Shown here: piece by piece, positions 25,172-34,643 of the stretch
Position numbering within the stretch: the first letter of the stretch is position 1
Layout: each line of letters opens with the position of its first letter
NCBI GenBank assembly: GCA_902825845.1
Contig: CADECM010000028.1
Location: forward strand, 21,322-57,389
From: an uncultured beta proteobacterium
Lineage (GTDB): Bacteria; Pseudomonadota; Gammaproteobacteria; Burkholderiales; SG8-41
DNA: 36,068 nucleotides
Direction of reading: 5' to 3'
Notes under the pieces: model-generated
What the model was told of the DNA's origin: nothing
The model's input: only the letters and a program-made list of their open reading frames with translations
Database searches by the model: none
Position numbers and translations under genes: made by a program

Positions 25172-26068
25172 TCAGGCCGTGTGCACCACGCCCGCCTGAT
25201 CGCAGGTATTGGCAATGTCGCTGACCGTCACCCGGCGCATGTCGCGCACCCAGCGCAAGTCGTCGTAATCGGTGCCGCGATGCATGGTGCAGCGGTTGTC
25301 CCACATCACCAACTCATTGGCGCGCCAGCGGTGCGTGTATACGAATTGACGCTGCGTGGCGTGATCGATCAAGCGGTCGATCAGCGCGCGGCCTTCTTCG
25401 TCGGGCATGCCGAAGATGCGGCCGGCGTGTGAGGCCACGAACAGCGACTTGCGCTTGCTTTGCGGAATGGTGCGTACCAGCATCTGCGGCACCGGCGGCA
25501 GACGGCGTTGCTCATCTTGATTGAAGTCGCTGAAGCCGCTGCGCTTGCGCGAGGTGACGATCCAGTGTTCGGCAACCAGCCCCTCCAGCTGCTTTTTTTC
25601 GCCATCGCCCAACGCGTCATACGCCGCCCGCTGATCGGCGAATTCGGTGTGCCCGCCGATGGGTACCGTAGTGCTGGCATACAGCAGCGAGGTCAATGAC
25701 GGCAGTTTCTTGAATGAACTGTCGGTATGCCACAACTTGTTGCCGGCCTTGTACATGCGCTGACGGCTGTCGGCGGCCCAGATCCTGCCTTCGGCAGTGA
25801 GGTTGGAAATGTCCGCAAACGCGCCGTCGAAACGGCTGGGCGTGGCCTTGGGGTCCAGCGTGCGCTCCCGTTCGATGGGGCCAAAGCGTTCCGCAAACGC
25901 CAGTTGCTGCTGCTGGCTGATATTCTGCTCAGGAAAAATCAGCACTGCGTATTGCCAGAAGGCACTCGCGATCGCCGCAAAATCGGCATCGGCCAGCGGC
26001 GCGGCGAGATCGACGTCGTAGATCTCGGCCGCAAAATCCGGGGTGACGGAAGAGACGGTAATGCTCAT
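25172..26068 (-). CDS. TfdA/TauD-type alpha-ketoglutarate-dependent dioxygenase
   Basis: The ATG at 26068 gives 298 residues, the normal family length. The iron-binding H114-x-D116 in LWHTDSSF and H263 in CTMHRGTDY are present, with the ketoglutarate-binding arginine near 275-278 (RDMRRVTVSD). The closest named relatives by motif are 2,4-D dioxygenase-like (TfdA) proteins rather than taurine dioxygenase (TauD). It oxidises an organic substrate with release of CO2 and succinate; the substrate is not deducible. It converges with the VWA gene and is followed upstream by a YncE-like gene, with no sulfonate transporter nearby. Confidence 0.9.
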   Translation of the reverse strand: MSITVSSVTPDFAAEIYDVDLAAPLADADFAAIASAFWQYAVLIFPEQNISQQQQLAFAERFGPIERERTLDPKATPSRFDGAFADISNLTAEGRIWAADSRQRMYKAGNKLWHTDSSFKKLPSLTSLLYASTTVPIGGHTEFADQRAAYDALGDGEKKQLEGLVAEHWIVTSRKRSGFSDFNQDEQRRLPPVPQMLVRTIPQSKRKSLFVASHAGRIFGMPDEEGRALIDRLIDHATQRQFVYTHRWRANELVMWDNRCTMHRGTDYDDLRWVRDMRRVTVSDIANTCDQAGVVHTA

Positions 26069-26155
26069 TCGGTTTGCTTTCCGGAAATCCCAAAGTCGGG
26101 GGGCAAGAGTACACCCCGCCGCAAGCGTGTGCAAACCGGTGCGACTGTCGCTGCG

Positions 26156-27103
26156 CTACTCTGGAATATAAACACCCCAAGGCAGATCACCCACCTTGAT
26201 GTCGCCAAGCTTGTCGAGTGTGCCGGTATCGATAACGCTGACGCTGTTGGACCTTCCGTTGGCAACGTAGAGCTTGCGGCCATCCGCGGTAATCGCCATG
26301 TTCCAGGGGCGCTGGCCCACGGCGATGGTCTTGATAATCTTGTTACCGGCCACCTCGATCACGCTAACGGTGCCGTCTCCGCCATTGGTCACATAGACTG
26401 TCCTGCCGTCAGGGTGGACGGTAACGCCATTGACGCGAACGCCGGCGGGTATCACCGCGACCACCTTGCGCGTGGCGACGTCGATGACATGCACTTGATT
26501 GGCAAGCTCGCACGCCACGTAGGCAAACTTCCCGTCGGGCGTAAACCCAATCCCGCGTGGCCGCTTTCCGACCTTGATCGACGCCACCTGCCTGCGCGCC
26601 GCCACATCGATGACATCAACCGTATCCGCTTCCTCGGCGCTGACATAGACCCATTTGCCATCGCGGCTGAACACGGCATGTTCGGGATTCCTGCCTTCGG
26701 TCTTCACCTGGAATTCGCGCTTGCCCGCGGCGCTGTCGATGAAGTAGACAGCATTGTCTTCCTCGATGGCCACTGCCAACCATCTGCCGTCGGGCGACCG
26801 ATAGACGCCTTCCGGCGACTCGCCTAAGTCGATTTTCCCCACAATCGTGCGGGCCGCGATATCGATCACCTGCAGCGCATTGGCCGGCTGGTCGCTCACA
26901 AAAAGTAGCTTGCCGTCCTTCGATACAGTCATGCCGCGTGGCTTCTTGCCCGCAACAATGTCCCCCACCACCGCATCGGTGGCAATGTCGATAATGGACA
27001 GGGTTCCCGACCGCTCGTTGGCGACATAGGCAAACGGCGCGGCACTGGCGGTTGCACAGCCGAATACCGCTATTGCAGCACATGCGTTAACACGAAACTT
27101 CAT
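26156..27103 (-). CDS. Periplasmic YncE-like beta-propeller protein
   Basis: The ATG at 27103, after GGGAGAA, gives 315 residues beginning with a Sec signal (KFRVNACAAIAVFGCATASA, cleavage near 24). The mature part is about seven repeats of the YVTN type, for example YVANERSGTLSIID, YVTNGGDGTVSVIE and YVANGRSNSVSVID. This is a seven-bladed propeller of the YncE/PQQ-associated group. Some members are encoded with PQQ alcohol dehydrogenases, but none is visible here. It may bind DNA, metal or a partner protein in the periplasm; the function is unknown. Confidence 0.88.
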   Translation of the reverse strand: MKFRVNACAAIAVFGCATASAAPFAYVANERSGTLSIIDIATDAVVGDIVAGKKPRGMTVSKDGKLLFVSDQPANALQVIDIAARTIVGKIDLGESPEGVYRSPDGRWLAVAIEEDNAVYFIDSAAGKREFQVKTEGRNPEHAVFSRDGKWVYVSAEEADTVDVIDVAARRQVASIKVGKRPRGIGFTPDGKFAYVACELANQVHVIDVATRKVVAVIPAGVRVNGVTVHPDGRTVYVTNGGDGTVSVIEVAGNKIIKTIAVGQRPWNMAITADGRKLYVANGRSNSVSVIDTGTLDKLGDIKVGDLPWGVYIPE

Positions 27104-27261
27104 TGCATTTCTCCCATGTCCCGTTAGCACGATTCACGCTGAACAATGCCGGGAGTATAGCGTTCCGGTGATCACGGCCTGCGGCTAAAGCACTGGCCGA
27201 ACACACACAGATCTTTTTAAGTATTTGTTTTTAAACAATAATTATTTAATCCAGTCTGCAA

Positions 27262-27289
27262 AAAAGCCGCAGCACAGGCCACGGCTTTT
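27262..27289 (-). terminator. Rho-independent terminator of pckG
   Basis: On the minus strand AAAAGCCG pairs with CGGCTTTT around a 12-base loop, followed by a run of six T residues in total. It lies 24-51 bases after the pckG stop. Confidence 0.8.
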
Positions 27290-27312
27290 GGGTGCTCGTT
27301 GTACGCGGGTGC

Positions 27313-29133
27313 CTACAGCGCTTTCTCCAATTGCCGGCGCTGCTCCAGCATCTCTGCCGGCATGCGCGCCAACAGTTCTCCGAACAGGCGCTCGTGATCC
27401 TTGACCTCGGCCTGCCAAAGCTTCTTGTCCACCTTGGTCAGTTCGTCGAACGCTTTTTTCGAGAAGCCGCCGATACCCTTCAGTTCCATGTCTTCGTACC
27501 GCGGCATTTTGCCTATGGCGGTGTCAGCTGCGCCGCTCTTGCCTTCGCAGCGTTCGATGATCCACTTCAGCACCCGCATGTTTTCGCCATACCCCGGCCA
27601 CATGAACTTGCCGAGTTCGTCGCGGCGGAACCAATTGACGGCAAAAATTTTCGGTGCCTGGGCAACCGTTTTTCCCACCTTGAGCCAGTGGTTGAAGTAA
27701 TCGCCAAAGTGATAGCCGCAGAATGGCAACATGGCGAAAGGATCTCGCCGCACCACGCCCATTTTCCCGACGCTGGCCGCAGTGGTTTCTGAAGCCATGG
27801 TCGCGGCCATGTACACGCCGTGCGTCCAATCCTTGGCTTCGACCACCAGCGGTACGGTCGTGGTACGGCGGCCACCAAAGAGGAACGCGCTGATCGGCAC
27901 GCCGGCCGGATTTTCCCAATCCGCGTCGATGCACGGAATTTGCGATGCCGCCACCGTAAAGCGCGCGTTGGGATGCGCGGCGGGCGTGTCGCCATCCGGA
28001 TCCCACAATTTCCCCTGCCAGTCCGTGAGATGCATCGGCGGGGTCTGCGACAGGCCTTCCCACCACACGTCGCCATCCGGCGTTAATGCGACATTGGTGA
28101 AGATGGTGTTCTTGTGCAGCGCCGCCAGGCAGTTGGGATTGGTGAACTCCGAGGTGCCCGGCGCAACGCCAAAGGCGCCCGCTTCCGGGTTGATCGCGTA
28201 CAGACGCCCGTCCGCACCGGGCTTGATCCAGGCAATATCTTCGCCGATGGTGGTGACTTTCCAGCCCTTGAGTTCCTTGGGCGGAATCAGCATCGCGAGG
28301 TTGGTCTTGCCGCAGGCGCTGGGGAAAGCCGCGGCAATATAGTGTTTTTTTCCGCCCGGCGGCTCTATGCCCAGGATCAGCATGTGTTCGGCAAGCCAGC
28401 CCTGCTCGCGCGCCATGATCGACGCAATGCGCAACGCGAAGCACTTTTTGCCCAGCAGCGCATTACCGCCGTAGCCCGAGCCAAACGACCAGATGAGTTT
28501 TTCCTCGGGAAAATGTACGATGTACTTGTGTTGCTTGTTGCTCGGCCATACCGCGTCTTTTTCGCCCGGCGCCAGCGGTGCGCCCACGGTGTGCAGGCAG
28601 GGCACAAAAAACTTGTCCGCGCCCAGCAAGTCGATCACCGCGCGGCCGATACGGGTCATCAGGCGCATGCTGACCACGACGTAAGGCGAGTCGGTGAGCT
28701 CCACCCCGATATGCGATATATGGGAACCCAGCGGTCCCATGCTGAAAGGGATCACGTACATCGTGCGCCCGCGCATACAGCCGTCGCTGATCCGCGTCAA
28801 CGTGGCGCGCATCTCATCGGGCGCCACCCAGTTATTGTTGGGGCCGGCGTCTTCCTTATTGCTGCTGCACACGAACGTGCGGTCTTCCATGCGCGCCACA
28901 TCGTCCGGATCGGAGCGGGCCAGAAAGCAGCCGGGGCGTTTTTGTTCGTTGAGTTTGATCAGCATTCCGGACGCCACCATTTCGGCGCACAGGCGATCGT
29001 ATTCCGCCTGCGATCCGTCGCACCAGTGGATGCGGTCCGGCTTTGTGAGTTGGGCAACTTCCGACACCCAAGCAATCAGTTTGTTATTTTTGACGTAATC
29101 GGGCGCAGTCTGCACCGCTGTGGGGTCGCTCAT
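27313..29133 (-). CDS. pckG: Phosphoenolpyruvate carboxykinase (GTP)
   Basis: This cytoplasmic enzyme of 606 residues converts oxaloacetate and GTP to phosphoenolpyruvate and CO2 in gluconeogenesis. The kinase P-loop is FPSACGKTN at 270-278, with the active-site C274 and K276. [21 protein letters not shown] near 218-238 and the guanine-site region are typical of the GTP-dependent family. The ATG at 29133 follows AGGAT; a GTG just before it would add one residue. Its presence near acsA and the carboxylate symporter fits growth on acetate or other C2-C4 acids. The upstream region is AT-rich and a terminator follows. Confidence 0.97.
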   Translation of the reverse strand: MSDPTAVQTAPDYVKNNKLIAWVSEVAQLTKPDRIHWCDGSQAEYDRLCAEMVASGMLIKLNEQKRPGCFLARSDPDDVARMEDRTFVCSSNKEDAGPNNNWVAPDEMRATLTRISDGCMRGRTMYVIPFSMGPLGSHISHIGVELTDSPYVVVSMRLMTRIGRAVIDLLGADKFFVPCLHTVGAPLAPGEKDAVWPSNKQHKYIVHFPEEKLIWSFGSGYGGNALLGKKCFALRIASIMAREQGWLAEHMLILGIEPPGGKKHYIAAAFPSACGKTNLAMLIPPKELKGWKVTTIGEDIAWIKPGADGRLYAINPEAGAFGVAPGTSEFTNPNCLAALHKNTIFTNVALTPDGDVWWEGLSQTPPMHLTDWQGKLWDPDGDTPAAHPNARFTVAASQIPCIDADWENPAGVPISAFLFGGRRTTTVPLVVEAKDWTHGVYMAATMASETTAASVGKMGVVRRDPFAMLPFCGYHFGDYFNHWLKVGKTVAQAPKIFAVNWFRRDELGKFMWPGYGENMRVLKWIIERCEGKSGAADTAIGKMPRYEDMELKGIGGFSKKAFDELTKVDKKLWQAEVKDHERLFGELLARMPAEMLEQRRQLEKAL

Positions 29134-29746
29134 CACATATCCTTACTTAATACAAATCCCTTTAAAAACAAATACATATGATGCATATTGCATTTGCCAA
29201 GGCAGGGAGAAAGGCGCGATTTTACCCGATTGGGGAAGGCTTAGCTATGGTCAACACCACGCACAGCCGCGATCATCCAACCCCGCCGCTCTGCCCCTGT
29301 CTGACACGATGACACCGCGTATCGCCATCGACGAAGTATTCAATGTGGATTCTTCCATCCGCAGATGCACCGTGCAAATACCGCCCGCATCGTGGCTGTT
29401 TCACCGCTGCCCTGTTCCCGTGCGCAGCACGCGCACTTTGTTGGCAGATGGCGCGCAAGCGTGGGCGCGCGTCAGCGTGATCATCACAATGTCTGCCCAC
29501 CGGCGCGCGGCGCCAGTGCCAGCTCAGATCGTGCCCCACCTTTGATCCTTCAATTGTCTGTTGCTCGTATGCTCGGCGCCGGCTTGAGTCCGGCGTTGGC
29601 GGCATATATCCTCACAATTTCCAGTTTGGGCTGGTCGCTGGTAGTATCTGGTGTGTACAGATTGTGAACGATGGCACACTAATATGACTGTTTAACTCGG
29701 TAAAATCGCCACAAGAATCTGCCGATATCACGCCAAGGGAGGCTCC
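29134..29746. other. Long gap between pckG and the FAH-family gene
   Basis: About 610 bases without a credible intact gene. The left 60 bases are AT-rich and probably hold the pckG promoter. Several frames of 60-140 codons exist, but none matches a family I know. One plus-strand stretch (about 29570-29667) reads GLSPALAAYILTISSLGWSL, resembling a transmembrane stretch of major-facilitator transporters, so a decayed gene is possible. A 6-bp GC hairpin lies near 29577-29595. Confidence 0.5.
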
Positions 29747-30664
29747 ATGAAACTGCTCAGCTTTCGTCCACCGCGCGCGCGCGTCGATCACTTTGGCGTG
29801 CTGTTGTCCAACGGTCTGGCACTGGATATCACCGAGGCAAAAAGCGGTCGCGGACTGGCGGATTCATTGATCGAGTGCATACGTGGCGGCGCCGATGCGC
29901 TGGCGCGGGTGCGCGAAGTTCTGGCGCTGGCTGAAGAGCGTCTCAAAGCCGGCAGCAGCGAACATATCGTCGCGCTCGATGCGGTAACCGCGCGCCCCCC
30001 CCTGCAGCCCGGCAAGATTATGGCTATCGGCAAGAACTACTCCGACCATGCGGCCGAAGTCGGCAGTACCGCCTACTCGCGCCCAGCCGGCTTTATCAAG
30101 CACGTGGACACCCTGATCGCCCATGGCGACACGATTCGCAAACCCGCGTGGACCGACAGGCTTGATTATGAAAACGAACTGGCAGTCGTGATCGCCGACG
30201 AGTGCGCCGACGTACCGGCCGAAGAAGCGTACGAGCATATCTTCGGCTACACCATCATGAACGACGTGTCGGCCCGTGACGTGCAAACGGCCGAGCGCAA
30301 GGAAGGCAACATCCTGATCGGCAAGAACTTTCCGACAGCGGCGCCCATGGGACCGTGGGTCGTGACGCGGGACGAAATCGCCGATCCACACAATTTGCGG
30401 CTGATCACACGGGTCAATGGCGAAGTTCGCCAGAACGCCAACACCGCCACACAGATTTTCCATATTCCAGCGCAGATCGCCTGGTATTCCCATGCCGGAC
30501 TGTACCCCGGAGACATCATTTCCACCGGCACGCCAGCAGGTGTTGCCGCCGGCCACAAGGGCGAAGGCTCTTGGTGGCTGAAAAACGGCGACGTGGTCGA
30601 ATGCGAAGTGGAAAAAATCGGCATCCTGCGCAATCCGGTGTCCACGCGCAAACGCCGCAGCTAG
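29747..30664 (+). CDS. Fumarylacetoacetate hydrolase (FAH) family protein
   Basis: This protein of 305 residues begins after a GGGAGG ribosome site. An N-terminal small domain is followed by the FAH catalytic fold from about 85, starting with GKIMAIGKNYSDHAAEVG. Metal ligands are E142 and E144 in DYENELAVVI and D173 in NDVSARDVQ. GDIISTGTPAGVA lies near 265. The family hydrolyses or decarboxylates diketo acids such as fumarylpyruvate, acylpyruvates or oxaloacetate. The substrate here is not clear. The neighbouring Bug receptor and FAD-linked hydroxyacid dehydrogenase suggest organic-acid or aromatic catabolism. Confidence 0.92.
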   Translation: MKLLSFRPPRARVDHFGVLLSNGLALDITEAKSGRGLADSLIECIRGGADALARVREVLALAEERLKAGSSEHIVALDAVTARPPLQPGKIMAIGKNYSDHAAEVGSTAYSRPAGFIKHVDTLIAHGDTIRKPAWTDRLDYENELAVVIADECADVPAEEAYEHIFGYTIMNDVSARDVQTAERKEGNILIGKNFPTAAPMGPWVVTRDEIADPHNLRLITRVNGEVRQNANTATQIFHIPAQIAWYSHAGLYPGDIISTGTPAGVAAGHKGEGSWWLKNGDVVECEVEKIGILRNPVSTRKRRS

Positions 30665-30686
30665 AGCTGTAATGGCGCGCGCCGCG

Positions 30687-31760
30687 TCAGGACGTTTCGC
30701 GTGTGCCGATCCGCGCCGCCTTCAGTACGGGTCCCCAGCGTTCATTTTCCGCATAAATACGCGTTGCGAAGGCTGACGGTGCTCCACGCACCGGTTCCAG
30801 CCCCTGCGCAAGCAAAGCATCGCGCGTCAAAGGTGCGTTGACTGCGTCGCCAATCCGGTCGCTAAGCCAGCGCAGCACGCCCGGCGCAACGCCGTTTGGC
30901 GCAAACACCCCGTACCACGCGGCGATATCGGCGCCATCGATTCCCGACTCCGCCAGCGTCGGCAATACCGGCAGCAAGGGGTTGCGCCGCGCACTCGCCA
31001 CCGCAAGTGCGCGCACGTGTTCGCTATTGATATAGGGCAAGGCCAGCGGCAGTGCCGCGAACATCAGCGATGTTTGTCCGAGGGCAACGCTATTGAGCGC
31101 GGCCATTCCGCCGTTATAGGACACATGCACCATATCGAGTTTGACCGCGCGCCGCAACAGCTCGCCCGCCAGATGCCCGGTGCTGCCCTCCCCCGACGAG
31201 CCGTAGTTGACTTCACCGGGGCGCACTTTGACGTAGGCGATCAGCCGCGGCAGCGTCTTGACGGGCAAGCCGCTGCTGGCCATCAGCAAGAACGGCATGT
31301 GCACCAGCGGCGCTGCCAGTTCGAAATTGCGCATCGGGTCGTAACCGGCGGCGCCCGTAAAATGGGGCGCAAGCACCATCGTTTCATTGCTGCCCAGAAG
31401 CAGTGTATGGCCATCCGCCCGCGCTTTTGCCACGCGCAGCGCGCCGCGCGTGGTGGCTGCGCCCGGCAACCGCTCAAGCCGCACCGGATGCCGCGAGTCG
31501 TGTCGGATCGCCTGCTGCACAATGCGCCCCAGTGTGTCGGAAATGGCCGGCGGCGCGTGGGTGGCGATCATTTTGTACGTCTTGGTCATGCGCGAGCTGC
31601 CGCGGATGTCGCTGGGCCCGCTCAACGGATACGGCATCACCAGCGTAACCTCGCGTGCCGGGTAATCTCCCGCCTGCGTGGGCGCGGCCAACCCCGACAA
31701 AACGCCGAAAATCACACCCAACAGACGCGATGACGATGCAGCAGACATTGCCCGAACCAT
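30687..31760 (-). CDS. Bug-family periplasmic solute receptor (TctC-like)
   Basis: The ATG at 31760 gives 357 residues with a signal peptide (SSSRLLGVIFGVLSGLAAPTQA); the ATG at 31748 is an alternative. The mature protein starts YPAREVTLVMPYPLSGPSDIRG and later carries PGAATTRGALRVAKARADGHTLLLG and GEVNYGSSGEGSTGHLAGELL, typical of Bug receptors that bind carboxylates for tripartite transporters. An extra stretch of about 20 residues (near 62-82) separates the first motif from the usual helix. The membrane components TctA and TctB are not nearby, which is normal for the many orphan Bug proteins of Burkholderiales. The ligand is unknown. Confidence 0.88.
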   Translation of the reverse strand: MVRAMSAASSSRLLGVIFGVLSGLAAPTQAGDYPAREVTLVMPYPLSGPSDIRGSSRMTKTYKMIATHAPPAISDTLGRIVQQAIRHDSRHPVRLERLPGAATTRGALRVAKARADGHTLLLGSNETMVLAPHFTGAAGYDPMRNFELAAPLVHMPFLLMASSGLPVKTLPRLIAYVKVRPGEVNYGSSGEGSTGHLAGELLRRAVKLDMVHVSYNGGMAALNSVALGQTSLMFAALPLALPYINSEHVRALAVASARRNPLLPVLPTLAESGIDGADIAAWYGVFAPNGVAPGVLRWLSDRIGDAVNAPLTRDALLAQGLEPVRGAPSAFATRIYAENERWGPVLKAARIGTRETS

Positions 31761-31842
31761 GGATTGATGGTGCCTCAGTCGCGCGCCCGCCGCAATGCTT
31801 ACGGCAACGCGGCAGCGGCGCGGGATTGCGGGCACGGAATGT

Positions 31843-31848
31843 TAGAAT
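31843..31848 (+). promoter_or_regulatory. Candidate -10 box (TAGAAT) for the FAD-linked dehydrogenase gene
   Basis: TAGAAT lies 26 bases before the ATG at 31874 in the 113-bp divergent gap. No good -35 hexamer is present at standard spacing. Confidence 0.3.
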
Positions 31849-31873
31849 CGCACTTTGCCCATCGGATCGCATT

Positions 31874-33298
31874 ATGCCAGCCGTACCCCGCACTGCCACC
31901 ATCAGCCGCCTTGGCGCCGCCGTCGGCGCGCAGGGGATTTTCACCGACCCGGCTGACCTCGAGCCCTATATCAACGACTGGCGTGGCATCTACCGCGGGG
32001 GCGCCGCCGCCGTGGTGCGTCCGGCGACTGTGGAACAAGTGGCCGCCGTGGTGAAAATTTGCGCCGAAACACAAACACCGGTCGTGCCGCAGGGCGGCAA
32101 CACCGGCATGTGCGGCGCCACAGTGCCCAATGCCGGGGATAATCCGGTCGTTATCGCCATGGGCCGCATGAATCGCATTCGCAATGTCGATCCCCTGAAC
32201 AACACCATGACGGTGGAGGCCGGCTGCGTGCTCGCCAACATTCAGACAGCGGCAGCCGAGGCCGAGCGGCTGTTTCCATTGTCGCTGGGCGGTGAAGGTA
32301 GTTGCCAGATCGGCGGCAACCTGTCCACCAATGCCGGCGGCGTCAACGTGCTGCGCTACGGCAATACGCGCGATCTGGTGCTGGGGCTGGAAGCGGTGCT
32401 GCCCGACGGCAGGATCTGGAACGGCCTGCGCTCGCTGCGCAAGGACAATACCGGCTACGACCTGAAGCACCTGTTTATCGGCGCCGAGGGCACGCTGGGT
32501 ATCATTACCGCAGCCGTGTTGAAACTGTTCCCGCGCCCCAGCAGCAACGCCACGGCGTGGATGGCGGTGCCCTCCCCTGACGCCGCACTGCAGTTGTTTT
32601 CCCTGTTGCGGCAGCAGTTCGGCGACCGCATCACCGCGTTTGAACTGTTATCGCGCGCCTGCCTGCAACTGGTGCTCAAACATATCCCCGGCACGCGCGA
32701 TCCCCTGGCCGATTCTCATCCGTGGTACGTGCTCACCGAGCTGGGCGATGGGTCGCCGGGCGATGCCCTGCGCAGTGAACTCGAAGGCGCGCTGGAACGG
32801 GCCATGGAAAAGCAACTGGTGCTGGATGCGGCGCTGGCGGAAAACAAGGGCCAGTCCAAGGCATTCTGGCACATCCGCGAATCCATCCCCGAAGCCGCGC
32901 GCGACGAACCGGGCATGCTCTACCGCCACGACATTGCGGTCGCCGTGGGGCAGATTCCCGCCTTTATCCGTGATGGGCAGGCGGCGCTGGAGCAGCGCTT
33001 CAAGGACACACGCATCATCTGCTTCGGCCATCTTGGCGACGGCAACCTGCATTACAACACCTATGTCGAAGGCCGGCTGCGCAGCGACGCCGCCGCGCGC
33101 GAAGCGCATGACGTGACCACCGTGATCTACGATATTGTGCAGCGTTACCAGGGCAGCTTCAGCGCGGAGCATGGGATCGGGATGGCAAAAGTCGAGGAAC
33201 TCAAACGCTACAAGAATCCGGTCGAAATAGACCTCATGCGCATGGTCAAGCGCGCCCTCGATCCGCAAGGCATCATGAACCCCGGCAAAGTGTTGTAA
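31874..33298 (+). CDS. FAD-linked 2-hydroxyacid dehydrogenase (GlcD/D-2-hydroxyglutarate dehydrogenase type)
   Basis: The ATG at 31874 gives 474 residues. The FAD-binding PCMH domain has [15 protein letters not shown] at 71-85 and [27 protein letters not shown]. The C-terminal catalytic part has [12 protein letters not shown] with H386 and H393 and AEHGIG with H433, the metal and substrate site. The family oxidises D-lactate, glycolate or D-2-hydroxyglutarate and passes electrons to a quinone or cytochrome carrier. Length and motifs best fit the single-chain D-2-hydroxyglutarate/D-lactate group. No partner iron-sulfur subunit is nearby. The substrate is inferred only by family. Confidence 0.9.
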   Translation: MPAVPRTATISRLGAAVGAQGIFTDPADLEPYINDWRGIYRGGAAAVVRPATVEQVAAVVKICAETQTPVVPQGGNTGMCGATVPNAGDNPVVIAMGRMNRIRNVDPLNNTMTVEAGCVLANIQTAAAEAERLFPLSLGGEGSCQIGGNLSTNAGGVNVLRYGNTRDLVLGLEAVLPDGRIWNGLRSLRKDNTGYDLKHLFIGAEGTLGIITAAVLKLFPRPSSNATAWMAVPSPDAALQLFSLLRQQFGDRITAFELLSRACLQLVLKHIPGTRDPLADSHPWYVLTELGDGSPGDALRSELEGALERAMEKQLVLDAALAENKGQSKAFWHIRESIPEAARDEPGMLYRHDIAVAVGQIPAFIRDGQAALEQRFKDTRIICFGHLGDGNLHYNTYVEGRLRSDAAAREAHDVTTVIYDIVQRYQGSFSAEHGIGMAKVEELKRYKNPVEIDLMRMVKRALDPQGIMNPGKVL

Positions 33299-33350
33299 GC
33301 CGCCGCCCGCGTGCCCGACCAAGCCCCGTCCTGAACCACGGAGAACCGCG

Positions 33351-33746
33351 ATGACCGAGAAAGTGACCAAATCCGACAGCGAATGGAAACAAATGCTGAC
33401 CCGCGAGCAATTCGATGTCGCCCGCAAGAAAGGCACCGAGCGCGCCTTCAGCGGTGCCTACTGGGACAACCACGACAAGGGCGTGTACCGCTGCATCTGC
33501 TGCGATGCCGAGCTCTTCAAATCCGATCACAAATTCGAGTCCGGCACCGGCTGGCCGAGTTTCTGGCAGCCAGCGGTCACGCAAAACGTGGCGACCGAGG
33601 ATGACAACAGCTTTTTCATGCGCCGTACCGAAGCCCTGTGCAGCCGTTGCGATGCACATCTGGGCCACGTGTTCGAGGACGGGCCGCAACCCACCGGGCT
33701 GCGCTACTGCATCAACTCGGCGTCGCTCAAATTCGAAAAATCCTGA
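33351..33746 (+). CDS. msrB: Peptide methionine-R-sulfoxide reductase
   Basis: This enzyme of 131 residues reduces methionine-R-sulfoxide in damaged proteins. Zinc-binding pairs C48-x-x-C51 and C97-x-x-C100 are present. [11 protein letters not shown] lies at 64-74, and the catalytic C120 is in [11 protein letters not shown]. There is no signal peptide, so it acts in the cytoplasm. GGAGAACCGCG precedes the ATG. It is the first gene of a conserved betaproteobacterial order with yciB, bolA, a parvulin gene and purL. Confidence 0.96.
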   Translation: MTEKVTKSDSEWKQMLTREQFDVARKKGTERAFSGAYWDNHDKGVYRCICCDAELFKSDHKFESGTGWPSFWQPAVTQNVATEDDNSFFMRRTEALCSRCDAHLGHVFEDGPQPTGLRYCINSASLKFEKS

Positions 33747-33776
33747 CCGGCGCGCTGCGCGCGGAGTGCTGACACC

Positions 33777-34316
33777 ATGAAGTTCCTGTTCGACATGTTT
33801 CCCATCATCCTGTTCTTCGCGGTGTTCAAGCTGTACGGCATCTACGAAGCAACCGCGGTGGCCATCGTTGCGACGTTCGCGCAGATCGGCTGGGTCTACT
33901 TCAGACATCGCAAGGTCGAACCAATGATGTGGGTCAGCCTGGGCGTAATCACGGTATTCGGCGGCGCCACCATCTACCTGCACAATGAAACCTTCATCAA
34001 GTGGAAGCCCACGGTACTGTACTGGCTGTTTGCGGGCGCGTTGCTCATCGCGGCGGCATTTTTCAAGAAGAACCTGATTCGCGCGATGATGGAAAAGCAG
34101 GTGGAACTGCCCGCGCCGGTGTGGGGCCGGTTACTGGCAAGCTGGATCGCATTTTTCGCGGTCATGGGCATACTGAATCTGTACGTGGCCTATAACTATT
34201 CCACCGACACGTGGGTCAATTTCAAGTTGTTTGGCGGCATGGGGCTGATGCTGCTGTTCGTGATCGGTCAGGCGCTGATGCTGGCCAAATACGTTCAGGA
34301 AAAGAATCCTGAATAA
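33777..34316 (+). CDS. yciB: Inner-membrane septation protein A
   Basis: This protein of 179 residues has about five membrane helices and the family start [46 protein letters not shown] near 69-86 and [11 protein letters not shown] are highly conserved in YciB/IspZ. The family is linked to normal cell division and envelope integrity in several bacteria; its activity is not known. It follows msrB by 30 bases and precedes bolA by 44 bases, probably in one transcript. Confidence 0.95.
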   Translation: MKFLFDMFPIILFFAVFKLYGIYEATAVAIVATFAQIGWVYFRHRKVEPMMWVSLGVITVFGGATIYLHNETFIKWKPTVLYWLFAGALLIAAAFFKKNLIRAMMEKQVELPAPVWGRLLASWIAFFAVMGILNLYVAYNYSTDTWVNFKLFGGMGLMLLFVIGQALMLAKYVQEKNPE

Positions 34317-34360
34317 TCGGAACCACGCCGCGCCGCGGCTGTCCCATCCGCTCGACGCGC

Positions 34361-34624
34361 ATGAATACCGTTGACCAAATGCGGCAGTGCCTGGCCGTGC
34401 TGGCGCCCGACACCATCGACATTCTCGATGAATCCGGGCGGCATATCGGCCATGAAGGCGCGAAAGGCGGCGGCGGGCATTACCAATTGGTGTTGGTCAG
34501 CCCGAAATTTCGCGGTTTGGCGTTGCCCGCGCGCCATCGCATGGTTTACGATGCGCTCGGACCGATGATGCAGCAGGCCATTCACGCCCTGTCAATCAAA
34601 GCGTATACCCCGGAAGAAATTTAA
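34361..34624 (+). CDS. BolA-family protein
   Basis: This protein of 87 residues has the BolA fold: an N-terminal helix, then DILDESGRHIGHEGAKGGGGHYQLVLVSPKFRG, and RHRMVYDALGPMMQQAIHALSIKAYTPEEI. BolA proteins pair with monothiol glutaredoxins in iron-sulfur handling or act as regulators. The GGGGHYQL motif and conserved histidines fit. It is followed 19 bases later by the parvulin gene. Confidence 0.93.
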   Translation: MNTVDQMRQCLAVLAPDTIDILDESGRHIGHEGAKGGGGHYQLVLVSPKFRGLALPARHRMVYDALGPMMQQAIHALSIKAYTPEEI

Positions 34625-34643
34625 CCTCCAAGGAATCCCATCC

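Noticed and set aside
27221..29175. Identical 15-base AT-rich word (GTATTTGTTTTTAAA) at 27221-27235 and inverted at 29161-29175, flanking pckG.
   Set aside because: About one 15-base match is expected by chance in a window of this size, and AT-rich gaps raise the odds. The two sites also have different positions relative to genes.
29120..29667. Overlapping frames of 100-141 codons after pckG as real genes.
   Set aside because: None has a ribosome site, a conserved motif along its length or codon use like its neighbours. Only a short transporter-like stretch is noted.
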